Source: Fusarium oxysporum f. sp. lycopersici 4287 (Eukaryota > Ascomycota > Sordariomycetes > Hypocreales > Nectriaceae). From it: a stretch of 64,000 nucleotides of DNA. Numbering within the stretch: the first letter of the stretch is position 1; every line of letters begins with the position of its first letter. This document shows, piece by piece, positions 34,027 to 45,767 of the stretch. The notes under the pieces were generated by a model, which was not told where the DNA came from, searched no databases, and worked only from the letters and a program-made list of their open reading frames with translations. A program made the position numbers and the translations under genes. Location: the NCBI RefSeq assembly GCF_000149955.1, contig NC_030992.1, positions 461,669 to 525,668 of the forward strand, in the 5' to 3' direction.

Positions 34027-34740
34027 GGGCATTGATGCGGGCGCAGTAGCTATGACAGCGACCATCTTGTACGCACTTTAATAGCTACTTACCGAAGTAT
34101 CTGTGTATCAATTTTGTTCCGTATCTCATAGTCAAGATACCTGATACTGAACCTTTTGCCTCATTGACCGATATTGCTTGTGCAAACTGCGAACGTGTGT
34201 AGAGGATGCTGCCTTCTGGCGATTGATGCATCTCAGGGTTGTCACCCACCATTTGTGCATGGCTGATAGCCGGGAGTTACCCATAGCAATGTGTCTACTT
34301 GGAAACAATCGTACATACACTGCTTGAAAGTTAAGTCACCAAAAACAGTTCCGCCAGATCTTGGGACTCTTCGCTGCAGGAAGATGCATTACGTCCCTTG
34401 ATTGATGACATGATGGATCAAACGATGCAGAAACTCCATGTCCTCGTTGCATAGCCACTGGATACAAGATTGTCGCTAGGGAGCCTGATTTCCTGCTTGA
34501 ATCGATCAATCCAAACAGGAATAGTCGTGGATCCGCAATTGAGCAAACAGTGAGGTCGCAAATGTAATGTAGGTATCCGCCATGGCAGTGCCAGTCAATG
34601 CTTGCAGCAAACACCCTGTGAATGATCATCAAACCCCAGGCTCCAACCAAAGCTAAGACTTTCATCTCTTCTTCGCTTCCACTTTCCTCCTCTTTTCTCT
34701 TCCTTTTCCTCGCCAGTCACCAAAGTTGACATCAGACATC
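34027..34740. other. Intergenic with a possible small secreted ORF
   Basis: 714 bp. On the minus strand 34665-34336 encodes 109 residues starting with a signal-like MKVLALVGAWGLMIIHRVFAA and then several cysteines (WHCHGGYLHYICDLTVCS). It would be divergent from the MYND gene with only 75 bp between starts. I see no homology and keep it as a possibility only. Confidence 0.3.
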
Positions 34741-36721
34741 ATGGCGTCGGCCTCACTGCCCTGCGCAAACTGCAGCCCAGACGGCACCAGTTGTCGGAAC
34801 AGTGGCAGATCCAGCTGCGCCAACTGCCGTCTTGTCGTTGTAATTATCCTGCATCCGATGCTGTTCCGACTCCCATGCATTATGCTCACGTCTTGTAGTA
34901 CTGCAGCTCCGAATGCCAGAAAGCCCACTGGCCCATCCATAAACTCGACTGCAAATCACCATATAACAAGAAGACATGGGAGCCTGAGTGGTCTGTGGAG
35001 GGTCGAACACCTACTTTCATGAGTGATGAGGCCCCTACCCCTTTTGGTGGTATGAAGTACTTGTTTGGAAACGTTCCAGCGCTAGATGTTCTTCGCCTCG
35101 GTGCGAATGAAGGAGAAGCGTATGGAAGTCAGCTGCGCTTATTGTTTGCCGGTGTGCAATTCTCTTACCCTGATGGCTCAGCGAGCTCAGACTAACAATA
35201 TGTTTCTACTCAAGCTTCTGGCGACTTGCGGAACGTCGCCCAAACTATTGCACAACTTCCTCCGAGCTACGAGCAGCCCATCGACATTATCGTGAACGAT
35301 CGTGAATTCGACGTCGTTGCCCGCAACGCTATCCTTCTTCTTCTCGCACTCACCGCCGACGATCGAGACGAAGCTGTCGATTGCATCCTCCACATTTGGT
35401 ATTCGGCTTCCATCCGCAAGTCCCACGTCGACATATTCAAGCAGCGCATTCGATCTCTTATCCAGAACGTTTGCCACAAGGTCAAGGATAAACCTGCCAA
35501 AAGGATCCTAGGAAAGACTTGGACTTTCGAGAAACGATCTGTCAGACTCGTCTTGGAGAAAGAGGCGTGGGATAAACTGCTGACATTTATGGATGTTCCT
35601 GATGGCTTGACTATCGACAAAGCAAATGAGGTTCGCAAGGCTGTTACACTTGCTCGGTCCCGCGTCGATCGCCGCGACCGCGACTATCTCTTTCTATCTC
35701 CTTCTCATCGGGTTGCGAGACAGCGGTTTCGTCAGGATGGCCTTCTCCTCCCCTTTGGGGCCCGGCGGAGCGAACACGGCGAACCGAATCCGTGAGTGGT
35801 TTTTTCCAGAGTGACGAAATGAAGCTGAATCTTGTAGGACTTACTTTCAATCCGTAGACAGCTGGCCAATGTCCGATAGTGCTGATCCGCTGTCGGGATG
35901 GTCGCTGCACGAGGTTGACAAGACTCCTATGGGACTCGCCACATCCGACATCTATGGCAAACTATTCTACTACGTTCGATCCACATTGGAGAAGTTTATG
36001 GTCCGAATGTCCAAATCGGCTATTGCTTTCCAGCTTCTTCAGGTCCCTGCCGAAACCCTTCCCAATCATCTTGACGGCTCTTTTGATCACATCGATGTAC
36101 GTTCCATAGGTGTCACTACTTGCATTCCAATCGATGCACTTATGGAAACCAGCTGACTTCCTTTCAGGTCTCCAACATCTCCGATTGGCGCTATCTTGGT
36201 GTTCATCGCACCGTCGCCCTCATGGCCCCACTCCTTCGAGCGCCTTCAATCAATCCACATGCGACTCTCATCACGCTCTTCATGAACATGATCGAAGAAT
36301 ATTCGACCAATGAGGACAAAGTGAAGAGTGTAAAAACTTCGTCAGAGCGCGTCTTCAAGTACCTTCCGCCTCAGCGGCCAATCAGGGGTGGTAACGATCC
36401 CTTCATCACCAGGGTCGCTTACGCTCACGGCCATGTGCAGAAATATGATCATATTCTCGAAAGGTTAACAACCGTTGTTGGATTGATTTCAAATATTATG
36501 CTAACTATGTTCCAAGGTTTGTGGAAAAGGCTCGGTTGACGTTTATGCCCCTTATGGCTGAGGCGGCGATGAAGGACAAGCATACCATCATCGAGAAGTG
36601 GCCATACAGGTTGAAGCTTGAGCCTGGGCAGGAGGGATCTTTGGAGGAATTCGACCGCCTCATGACCAATAGTCTTTCGAGCAGGGAGTTGTACTTGGAG
36701 TGGAAGAGAATTCAGACATAG
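34741..36721 (+). CDS. MYND zinc-finger protein with DUF4470-like region
   Basis: Six exons (34741-34839, 34899-35151, 35215-35791, 35838-36096, 36168-36463, 36517-36721) join at canonical introns into 562 aa. The N-terminus is a MYND zinc finger split by intron 1: CANCSPDGTSC, SSCANCRLVV, YCSSECQKAHWPIHKLDC. It is followed by a segment typical of DUF4470 proteins (KYLFGNVPALDVLRLGANEG, LRNVAQTIAQLPPSYEQPID). MYND fingers usually mediate protein-protein contacts, so a regulatory or scaffold role is likely; there is no SET domain. Several exon ends look like coding sequence in other frames, but the spliced frame is uninterrupted and ends in REIYLEWKRIQT-like sequence (RELYLEWKRIQT). Confidence 0.85.
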
Positions 36722-37063
36722 AAAACCGGTCTGGAAAGTGGGGCTCATAGGGAAATGATGATGGGCTCAGACTCTGGTATCGTCTTTGCCCATATTTGAG
36801 ATGACCACTATTGGGACCCAAACGATGAAGAATAAAATCTTATTGCCGGCAGGCCTTTTCGCCACATATTGGTGACCTTGTGATGCCATGTTTGATCAGC
36901 ACAAACGCTTTTATATTCAAGTAATAGAACTATATACAGAGAATGACAAAGGTCTCCAACAACACCTCGACCCAGTCTCACCGCGAACCCCAGTCGCTTG
37001 AAGCAAACCTGGACCACTTCGTCAACAACCCTACAGGGCAAGGTCCGCCTTTAGCGAGCGAAC
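36722..37063. other. Convergent intergenic region
   Basis: 342 bp holding the 3' ends of two convergent genes; nothing else recognised. Confidence 0.6.
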
Positions 37064-37966
37064 TTAGCTCTGGTACAGACAGTTGATACGAATTCCAGTG
37101 GCGAAGTAGGGCCCAACAATGGGGATAAAGTCAGCAACATAGGCAGAAATAGTCTGGGCCTTGGAACAACCACCGGAGCCAACAGCCTGCGAAGAAATTC
37201 TCGCCTGGTACGCATCAGCGCGTAGGGATCCATCGCGGTTGTAGACGTTCATGCGGATGATGCTGGGCATCCAGGTTCCCCACTTGAGACCAGTGCACTC
37301 CATACCCGCCAGCGGACAGTCATCGTTATACGGGCAAGCCTTGCCCGATCGTCCTCCACAAGCCGAGTTGGCCTTACCCGGCTTACTCTCCTGCCAGGTG
37401 AAGCCGTAGCAGCCGTTGTACACAGTGTACCCGTTCTTCTTTCCAATACCATCGGCTGTCTGCCACATAGAGTGGATCAGGGCGTCGCGCATCGACCAGC
37501 CGCTGAGACGACCTACGGCTCCCCACTGACCGTCGAGGATGAATCTGGTCGTTACGCCACCATTGTTGCCGTAGGGGCTGTTGCAGAATTTACTCCAGGC
37601 ATTGCGGGTGATGTCTGAGAGACCGCCCTTGTCGTCACTGGAGTCGTACATGCGCGTCCAGAGCATGTAGAAGGTGTCGACGTCACCGACGTTGACGAGG
37701 TTGTCGGTGTACATGCCGTGGACTTGGTAGATCCAGCTGGCTCGGGCTTCGAGGGCCTCAGTCTCATTGAAGGTGGAAGCAGCAGCGGCTTCTTGGCGGG
37801 CAGCTTCTTCCTTGACGGCTTGGAGCCAGTGCTCGGGATCAGCTTTCTGAATCTTGTCGAAACCCTGAGGATGTTCGAGCTGTTCAGATGGCTTAACCTC
37901 GGTGGGAAGAGAGAAGACGAGGGGAATGCTTGCGAGAAGCGCAAGAGAAGTTGAAGTGAACTTCAT
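37064..37966 (-). CDS. Secreted protein, 300 aa, uncharacterised
   Basis: Single exon. The start at 37966 gives a clean signal peptide (MKFTSTSLALLASIPLVFS); the frame opens upstream but without one. A charged pro-like segment (QLEHPQGFDKIQKADPEHW, then KEEAARQEAAAAS) precedes the mature domain, which has WIYQVHGMYTDNLVNVGDVDTFY, a Gly/Trp-rich core (QWGAVGRLSGWSMRDALIHSM) and six or more cysteines (FCNSPYGNNGG, YNGCYGF, CGGRSGKACPYNDDCPLAGMEC). The tail is hydrophobic (YVADFIPIVGPYFATGI). I do not recognise a catalytic family. Likely an extracellular protein stabilised by disulfides. Confidence 0.75.
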   Translation of the reverse strand: MKFTSTSLALLASIPLVFSLPTEVKPSEQLEHPQGFDKIQKADPEHWLQAVKEEAARQEAAAASTFNETEALEARASWIYQVHGMYTDNLVNVGDVDTFYMLWTRMYDSSDDKGGLSDITRNAWSKFCNSPYGNNGGVTTRFILDGQWGAVGRLSGWSMRDALIHSMWQTADGIGKKNGYTVYNGCYGFTWQESKPGKANSACGGRSGKACPYNDDCPLAGMECTGLKWGTWMPSIIRMNVYNRDGSLRADAYQARISSQAVGSGGCSKAQTISAYVADFIPIVGPYFATGIRINCLYQS

Positions 37967-38870
37967 GGTGGAAGAGTTGAAAGTCTTGAGATGGCTGAAC
38001 AAGTGAGGCTGTGATGAGGATGATGAGATATCTGTGGGATTCAATGATCTATATATACTGTTCTACACCAAATCAATCTCTCTCGTGACTGTATCGCCAT
38101 TTTGCCGCGTATTCGATAGCAAATATCTTCTCTATGATAGGCATCCTTCATCCCATCCCAGGCTAAGCTTTTCCTGATCATGTACCTGACCTAACTAAGA
38201 AGCTGAATGGAGATGATCGTCAAAGTTTGTGCTAAAAAGATAACATGACTTCACGAACCACCCTGATAGGAACTTTTACACGAATATCCTCAATTGGAAC
38301 AAGTCTTCTAGAACTATTCTCTTGGCATCCACTATAAACGCCATGTTACCAAAGCTCGTGGCCCCAAGTTTCATGTTTTTCCACGACTCAGGTTTCACGT
38401 CCACTAGTCACCGCATATCTTTTCGCATATAAGGTTCATGCCATTTGTGGAGCGAATGGATAGAGACTCAGTTCACCAATTATAATGGCTGGATATCTTT
38501 TTAAACTTCAGGTCACCTTCCTAATTCTATTGCTGAGGGATCCATCATTCGATAAAACATTCTAGAAATTGGCAGGGTTCAGTCTGTGCCCTACGGCGGC
38601 CTGGCCGACATCGCGCATGGGGCACTTCGGCAGTTGTGTTTGGATGAACTAAGCCCTTTGGGGGGAGCTGAAATTAAAGGATGGCTATACGAGATTGGAT
38701 CTCATGATAAGCTAGAGGGATGACGATTTGGGCTAAAATGGGCTAATCTGAGCATTGGTGGGGTTGGAATACTTGATAAGTGTTGATATGATGAATGATC
38801 CAAGAAGGAATTATCTGGATCGGCTCTTCAGTCTCCAATTCCATTTTCTGTGTCTTTTCTGCGTACCATC
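37967..38870. other. Divergent promoter region
   Basis: About 900 bp between divergent starts (37966 and 38871). AT-rich; no open frame with recognisable motifs. A TATA-like tatatatactg (about 38049) suits the minus-strand gene. Confidence 0.5.
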
Positions 38871-40441
38871 ATGCGCTCGTCAACTCTGCTGTCACTCGTT
38901 GCTCTTGCTGCTCAAACACAAGCCGTCAAACTCCGTAAAACAGAGTTCAACGTGTTGATATCTTCAAGGCCAGCGCTTATCTTGTTTACAGCCGACGGCT
39001 GCAAAGAGTGTGATCGAGTGCAAGCAGTGCTGGACAGGGTGTCTCCAGTGCTCACGAAGACCGCCGTTGCCTCAGTCAACTGTAACGACGAACCAACTGT
39101 GTGCGATGAGTCTCAGGTCTTCACCGTGCCCACATTGAAGTTTACAGCCGGCAACAATGAGTTGGTCACTTACAAAGAAGCTTTAGACGCGTCATCGTGG
39201 GTTTCGTCGGTTTCTGTGAAATTGCTTGTGGATCACTGATCATGATTGCAGGGTTGTGAAATACATCGAGCGGCAATCGGGTTCTCCCGTTGTAGATCTT
39301 ACCGAAATGAACCATCTAGATTTCGCGCGGTCAGCTCGTGTGGCGGTCGTTGCCTTTCTTAGCGCAGACAATCAGCATGAACGCAAAGTTTTTGACGCTG
39401 TTGCCGAAAGGTGGCGAGCGCATTACAGTTTTGGCAATGTTCATGGCTTTGAGAAAGACAGCAAGGGCCCTTCCATTGCTGTTTATACGCAAGAGGAAGA
39501 GGATTCAGTTTACTATCGCGGGCCTTTCACTGTCGCGGATGTCGAATCCTTCTTGCAGAATGCAACACAGCCGCTGATTCGCGAATATGATCCCATCGTT
39601 CATGAAGAAGCAATCAAGGTAACTAGTTTTCCCTCAGCGCTTTATATCGACTAACCGTTCAAGGATGAGAAGCCACTGGCCCAAATATTCTTCAACAAAC
39701 GCGATGATCGGGCTGAGATTGTCAAATCTCTAGCTCCTGTTGCGAAGAAATACAAAAATCAGCTTTCCTTCATGACAGTCCTGGCGCCAGATTACCCCAA
39801 GAGATGTGAGCAGATGCATCTTAGCAAGGACATCAAGCGTGGGTTCGCCATCGCAAATCAACAAGGGAGAGCATATCCTATGTCTGAAAAGGTGTTCAAC
39901 GCCAACAGGGTCGCTAAACATGTGGCTGCTTACCTGGCCGGTTCATTGACGCCGAGTATCAAATCTGAGCCATTGCCTGAAGTGTCTACTACTCAGCCTT
40001 TCTTGACAAAGTTGGTGGGTAGTAATTTTGACGACTTGGTTTACGACAAGTCTAAAGATGTCTTGGTTGAGTTCAACGTACCATGGTGTCAATACTGTAC
40101 CGAGTAAGCCGACACTGTCTCTACGCCTCGCTAATGCTAACAACTTAAATAGTTTGCAAGTTGTGATGAACGAGCTTGGTTCCAAATACGCAAAGCTTGG
40201 ACTTTCTGACAAAGCTGCTCTGGCTACGATTAACGTCGATGCGAATGATGTACCAATTGAGATTGACTCATATCCTTCCATCAGATTATATCGCGCTGGC
40301 ACAAATGAGGTTGTGTCTTTCAAAGGCAACTTCACCCAGATGTTGACGGTTGAACAACTCGATACTTTCATTGCTCAAAGCGGAAGTCATGGGGTCAGTA
40401 TCATGGATCAGGTCGAAGGAGGAGCTCATGATGAGCTATAG
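38871..40441 (+). CDS. Protein disulfide isomerase-like ER protein (HDEL)
   Basis: Four exons (38871-39196, 39252-39618, 39664-40103, 40153-40441) give 473 aa. Signal peptide MRSSTLLSLVALAAQTQAV, then thioredoxin-like a domain (LILFTADGCKECDRVQ, FTVPTLKFTAG), b-type domains (VVAFLSADNQHERKVF; LAQIFFNKRDDRAEIV), a final a' domain (VLVEFNVPWCQYCTD, DSYPSIRLYRAG) and the ER-retention end HDEL. This is the PDI a-b-b'-a' plan at close to PDI length. The active sites are unusual: CKEC and CQYC in place of CGHC, which should change redox potential. The gene is therefore a divergent PDI paralog, probably not the housekeeping enzyme. Intron 1 uses a GTGGGT donor. Confidence 0.88.
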
Positions 40442-40760
40442 TATTTAGATAAGAATTGATATGAAAGGTCTCAAAAAACAAAATCTCAGCCTCATCACTC
40501 GGCTATATTAGTCGCGACACATGATGTTGATTTGGTTGCCTTGCAGCGGCTGAGCGTTGTTTACCTGATACAGCAAAAGTTGGACAACGGCGGTCAGCTG
40601 AGTGGCTGTGCTAGGCCATTGCGTGGGTCTTTCAGTGAGGAGGGGTATTTCAAGATCTCATCCGCAAGTCAGCATACGTAAAACAAAAGAGTTTATGTGA
40701 AACCAACACATATCATCTTTCCATTCCTACCAGAGTCTCTTGCCGGCTGTTGATTCTCCA
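40442..40760. other. Intergenic
   Basis: 319 bp with no recognised feature beyond presumed terminator and promoter. Confidence 0.5.
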
Positions 40761-43100
40761 ATGTGGCCGTCGAAGCCCAAGGCAGAGGCCAAGTCCTCCA
40801 AGCGCCACTCGAAAGATAGTTGTTCCAGTTTCAAAGTCCCTACGGCATTGAGAACTAATTCACTTCTAAACCTGGTAAATGTTCCAGCTCCAGATACCCT
40901 TCCTTACCTCGTTGCATGTAGCTAGGTGGCCATATGTGAAGCATGGCAAACTTATTCCTGCTATCCACCTCTGGAACTTATCGGCTGATAACGAAATCGA
41001 TAGATAAATCCCTCTCTTCGCGCAAGTTCTATAGAATCATATCTGGGAGGGCTTTTCAGCAACAGATTTAACTTTGATCGAGACAGTAACTCAAGAATCC
41101 ATTTGCCTCTGTTCGCCGACCTGGAGCAAGATTCCAACGTTGGGGAGATTGCGCTCTCGATCACCAATCCGAAATCGCCGATATGCCGTTTCACTCCACT
41201 TGAGACTAAAATCCGTCGAGCCAAAGAGACCTCTGGAATATATTATCCCTTGCCTGAGGACAGTACTTTCCGACTACTAGAAATCCTCGCCGGAGATGGT
41301 GATGTTGTTCAATGCAAGCTCCACGTATGTAGCTTGCAAGAGAACGAGACAGCATATGAAGCTCTGTCATACACTTGGGGAAAGCCAGACGCTTCCGGTG
41401 ACCGAAAGATTGATATCATGTGTAACGGCACGAGTCACACTATGGTTATCTCTGGTAGTCTGCACATCGCGTTACGAGAGCTCCGTCGAAACAATACCAG
41501 CAGAGTGATATGGGCCGATGCCATCTGTATCAACCAGGAGGACGCCAAAGAGAGAGGCCAGCAGGTAGCGCTGATGGGACAGATATTCAGTGGCGCCTGG
41601 CAGGTGGTTGTATGGCTTGGTGAGGAGAGTGACCGCTGTATGTGTGGAAAGACGATCCTTGAGACATCTCTTTCTTCGGTCTCAAAAGCCTTTTCAGGAA
41701 TATGCTCAGTCGTCAACGATTGGCTCGCTCAGGCCGGTCAAGAGACCCTCGAAGCAACTTACTCGGAGATTTCAAAAGATGGCCAATCTACCGTGCATCG
41801 CGCCAACACCGACGATGGTGAAGACAGCCGGTCTGCCATGATGCAGCTTTTCAGACGGCGTTGGTTCTCTCGTATTTGGGTCTTGCAAGAAGCTGTCCTA
41901 GCCAGGCATGCACTTGTTCAAGTCGGCTTGTACCAGATCTCGTGGGAGTGGGTTGGGCTCGCAGCAGCTATAGTGGTTCATAAGCCGGAGCTGTCACCCA
42001 GTAGCTATGGGCGAGACATGATCCCTACCGGAGCGATGAACAGTTACCTCATGTATCGACTATCGATTTCACAGAAATGTTTCCCGCGACTAGAATTCTC
42101 GTTCGCACAATTACTCCAAGTTTCTCGACATTTCCAGAGCAAAGAGCCTAAGGACAAGATCTATGGGCTTTTGGGTATCGAAACAACAGACTCTGTTGGC
42201 AAACAGATCGTCCCAGACTACCGGGAGGCAACTACTTCAGAAAAGGTCTTCGAGGATATTGCAAGACTCATGCTTGAATCGGCGTCCCCATTGACGCTCC
42301 TTTCGGGAGCTGGAACATTTGGAGACTTTGATCGCTCAGGGCCATCGTGGGTGCCAAGCTGGCATGAGCGCCGGCCATGGACAATATTACCGACTAAGCA
42401 AAGTCCAGGCTTCCAATGCGCATCTGCTGCTCGAATGGAACTGAATCCCGACGATAAGGCAGGAGAGCTGGTCCTCAAAGGCGTGATCATCGATCACATC
42501 TCCTCTATGCAAGAACATCGTGATTATTGGGGCATCTTTGATCAAAACGACAAAAGCCGCGAGAATCTTCTGAATCAACCAAGATGGAGCAAAGAAGCGT
42601 GGGGAAAATGTGCCCTGACTTTAACATGTGGCGGCGAGGGGAGGGCATATCCCGTTGATGACGAGGCTGTGCATCTTGCTGATCTGGCTGCTCTGTTACT
42701 TTCAAGAAGTGCCCACTGGATCGTCAGAGATCTTATCGCACTGCGAGATGTTATCGAGCCAGAAGGCGATGATATGACACAATCCGAGTATCTCAATACG
42801 ATCGTTGAAGGCGGGAACTCTCGTCGATATATCAGCGCCGTGGAACCTGTTCGCGATCCTTATAGGTTGTTTAAGACGGTGTCGAAAGACTTTGGGGTTG
42901 GGCCCGTTGATATGAAGATTGGCGATAAGCTTTGTGTATTGTTTGGTGCGGAAGTTCCGTTTGTGTTGAGGCCGAAGGGGGATGGATACGAGGTGATTGG
43001 GGAGTGCTATGTCTATGATTTGATGCATGGCGAGGTTCTCGAGAAACTAGCTGCTAATCCTGGTGGGCAGTTAAAGCCCGAATGGATCAAACTCATCTAG
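40761..43100 (+). CDS. HET-domain protein
   Basis: A third HET gene, with the core intact: AYEALSYTWGKPDASGDR, NNTSRVIWADAICINQED, GQQVALMGQIFSGA, VVVWLGEES, RRRWFSRIWVLQEAVLAR, and the later PKDKIYGLLGIETTD. The C-terminal domain ends with the common GDGYEVIGECYVYDLMHGE pattern. The long frame (open from 41004) has no usable ATG before the HET motifs, so I infer an upstream exon from ATG 40761 (MWPSKPKAEAKSSKRH). It joins through an in-frame 129-bp intron (40875-41003) to give about 736 aa. That exon is less certain than the body. Expected role: non-self recognition and programmed cell death. Confidence 0.85.
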
Positions 43101-43214
43101 AGTAATCTCAGCGTGGAGTACATTGAGGAATACAACGTGGGCGTGATGATCTAGAAATGAATCCGATTGAGTCGCAGTTCTCCGTAATTATCTATAACAA
43201 GTGCCCAATAACGC

Positions 43215-45035
43215 CTATTCCAGCTCAAAGTTAACATAAACCCGACTCTCCCATCCCGAAAGCATCGGCCGTCCCCCTTTCAATCCTCCTGCAGTTTCCC
43301 TCGTATAAGCCAGCAAGCGAACGTCCTCATTAGAGCAGCCCAACACAGTAGGAACATCCGGACCAAGTCTGTCCTCGCGACTCATGTTCAAAACGACAAC
43401 AGCCTTCCTCTTCTCAGACCGTCGTCCCTTGACGGGTACAATGCTCTCTTTGACATATGAAAATAATGACTCGTCCTCTGGATCAAGGAGCTTGAAGGAA
43501 CCGAAGACGAAGATATCTTGATACTGCTTTCGAAGGCGAAGCATGGCCTTGTAGAAACTGAGAATGGAGTTGGGATCTTTGACTTGCTTGGCGACGTTGA
43601 TATCGCGATAGTCATCGTGGACTCTCATCCACGGCTTCGCCGACGCGCCAGCAAATCCAGCATTGGGTGAGTCATTCCACTGGAAGGGAATGCGAGAGTG
43701 ATCGCGCGCCATGATTTGAAGTCCGTGCATCGTGTCTCTAACACGCTTCTCATCGCCTGACGCGACGGCTTCGGCGTAAAAGTTGCTGCTTTCGATATCC
43801 TTGTACTCTTCAATTCCCCACGACCTCGGCATGTTGGTCATGCCAATTTCCTGTCCTTGGTACAGGAATAAAGTGCCTGTGAGTGTTGTCTGCCAGATAG
43901 CTAGAGTCTTTGCTGACTTGAGCCACCACTCTGGCGTTGACGCGTCACCAAAACGATCAACAGCTCGACCATTGTCGTGATTCTCGCAAAACGCGGTCGC
44001 CCACGCATCTGTGCCCTCAATGAAGCTCTGCCATTTGTACACGAATGCCTTCAGCTTAGATAATGGGAATGGCTGGTATATGTACTTGTCACCAAAGCCG
44101 TTTCCATTGCCAAGTCTGATCATGGAGAACTCAAACACCATGTCCAGTTCTTTCGCAGCGGCTGATACATAGGGAATGACTTGTGAAGGATTAGGCGTGT
44201 TGGATAGCTCGCCGACTGATACGGCGTTGTAAGGACCAAGTACTTTCTCGTACATCTCGTGAATGAACTCATGAATGCGCGGTCCGTTGCACCACATTTC
44301 GGGTGCAGGCTGATGAGGCGATGAAGGGTCTGTGATAGGCGCGTCGACAAAATCTCTCCTCTTGGAGTATTTGTTGACGGTATCAATGCGAAACCCATCA
44401 ACACCGCGATCAAGCCAAAAGCGCATCGTGTTCTCGTAAATAGCCACTCGACACTCATCATTATCCCAATTCAAATCAGGTTGATCAGGCGCATAAAGAT
44501 GAAGGTAATATTCCTGGGTAAGTTCATCCCAAGTCCACGTCGAGCACGCGAAATATCCTCTCCAATTCGTAGGAGGATGTCTCACACCATTTTCATCATA
44601 TCTCGCAGGTTTCCAGATATACCAATCCCTCTTTGGATTATCCTTTGAAGATCTTGATTCTTTGAACCACTCGTGCTCTATTGACGTGTGATTAACAACA
44701 AGATCGAGAATGATCTTGAGACCACGCGCATGACATTCTTTGACGAGAATATCGACATCTTCAACGCTGCCGTAGGGTTCGTAGATTTTCTGATAATCTG
44801 AGACGTCATAGCCCATGTCCTTTTGGGGACTCTCGAAAATGGGCGACACCCATACGACGTCGATGCCAAGATCGCTTAGATAATCGAGCTTGGAGATGAG
44901 ACCGGGTAAATCGCCCCAGCCGTCATTGTTGGAGTCTTTGAAACTGGCTGGGTAGACTTGGTAGAAGGAGGCGGCTTTCCACCAGGGCTGTTTGCCTATG
45001 TATTGATGCTCATCGTCCCAGACGATGGAGCCCAT
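43215..45035 (-). CDS. GH13 alpha-glucosidase (maltase type)
   Basis: Intronless, 606 aa from ATG 45035 (MGSIVWDDEHQYIG); an in-frame ATG at 45071 adds 12 residues. No signal peptide, so cytosolic. All GH13 regions are present: region I LDLVVNHTS, region II GVDGFRIDTVNKYS with the nucleophile Asp, region III AVSVGELSN with the acid/base Glu, and region IV FCENHDNGRAV. The residue after the nucleophile is Thr, as in yeast maltases, where isomaltases have Val; this favours alpha-1,4 substrates such as maltose. It is divergently transcribed from the sugar permease at 45768, sharing a 732-bp promoter, and would cleave the disaccharide taken up by it. Confidence 0.93.
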   Translation of the reverse strand: MGSIVWDDEHQYIGKQPWWKAASFYQVYPASFKDSNNDGWGDLPGLISKLDYLSDLGIDVVWVSPIFESPQKDMGYDVSDYQKIYEPYGSVEDVDILVKECHARGLKIILDLVVNHTSIEHEWFKESRSSKDNPKRDWYIWKPARYDENGVRHPPTNWRGYFACSTWTWDELTQEYYLHLYAPDQPDLNWDNDECRVAIYENTMRFWLDRGVDGFRIDTVNKYSKRRDFVDAPITDPSSPHQPAPEMWCNGPRIHEFIHEMYEKVLGPYNAVSVGELSNTPNPSQVIPYVSAAAKELDMVFEFSMIRLGNGNGFGDKYIYQPFPLSKLKAFVYKWQSFIEGTDAWATAFCENHDNGRAVDRFGDASTPEWWLKSAKTLAIWQTTLTGTLFLYQGQEIGMTNMPRSWGIEEYKDIESSNFYAEAVASGDEKRVRDTMHGLQIMARDHSRIPFQWNDSPNAGFAGASAKPWMRVHDDYRDINVAKQVKDPNSILSFYKAMLRLRKQYQDIFVFGSFKLLDPEDESLFSYVKESIVPVKGRRSEKRKAVVVLNMSREDRLGPDVPTVLGCSNEDVRLLAYTRETAGGLKGGRPMLSGWESRVYVNFELE

Positions 45036-45767
45036 GATGATTGTGATAAATTGCGAGGTAGAGGAGGACAAGAGAGGATGGTGAGATGGGAGCGAATGGT
45101 CATGGGAATATTGTTGAGAGGGGAAGACGAGGTGTTTATTATTTACCCATCTTATCGGCCGACATCACTCCGTTGAATGTGGAGATCAGATCCTTTCTCT
45201 GATCAACGCCGCATGTAACGGACCCTCCGCTCAATGAATGGAGCGTAACATCCATCGCCAACTCGTAAAAGATCAGCCGAGGCTGGCTCTCACCCCATCA
45301 GTTTACCCTACGACGTCAGAGCGTTTGCCTTAAAAAACCCTGGCTCAGGTGTGACCAGCGGAGGCTCCGACCTTAGCGCTCCCACCATCGGAGTTGTTCC
45401 GCACTATTGATCTCTAATCCCAAAGCAGCCAATTATTGCAGTGAAACATATTCCGAAGGGTGGAAACTCCGCTAGCATGCGGAGTCTCCTGTTCAAAAGA
45501 CTCGTGCCCCAATCCCATTTCTTGAAAATCACCCCACACACTCAATCCCCAGATTTCCCCATGCTTTTCATACCAGATGATGTACAGTTCCTGGTTTCTG
45601 GGGGATTAACTTAAGCTTGGGCGAAAAAATCATCATCCGAGCTGTCGGGTTCAGGCGTAGCGAGTATCGGCTCCGCGAAAGTACATAAAGGACCGACTAT
45701 CCTTTCACTCTTCCCCCAGCATCTCGCCATCCCATCTCTTCCCATTATCCCAACTCCAATCTTCACC
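45036..45767. promoter_or_regulatory. Bidirectional promoter with CGG palindromes and CreA-like sites
   Basis: 732 bp between divergent glucosidase and permease genes. Three CGG/CCG pairs typical of Zn2Cys6 sites are present: CGGAGGCTCCG (45359-45369, perfect palindrome), CGGAGTTGTTCCG (45389-45401) and CTCCGCTAGCATGCGGAG (45467-45484, inverted 6-bp arms). GCGGAG, GTGGGG (reverse, near 45534) and CTGGGG (reverse, near 45547 and 45717) match the CreA consensus SYGGRG. A CCAAT box is near 45429. This fits induction by a binuclear-cluster factor and repression by glucose; binding is inferred. Confidence 0.55.
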
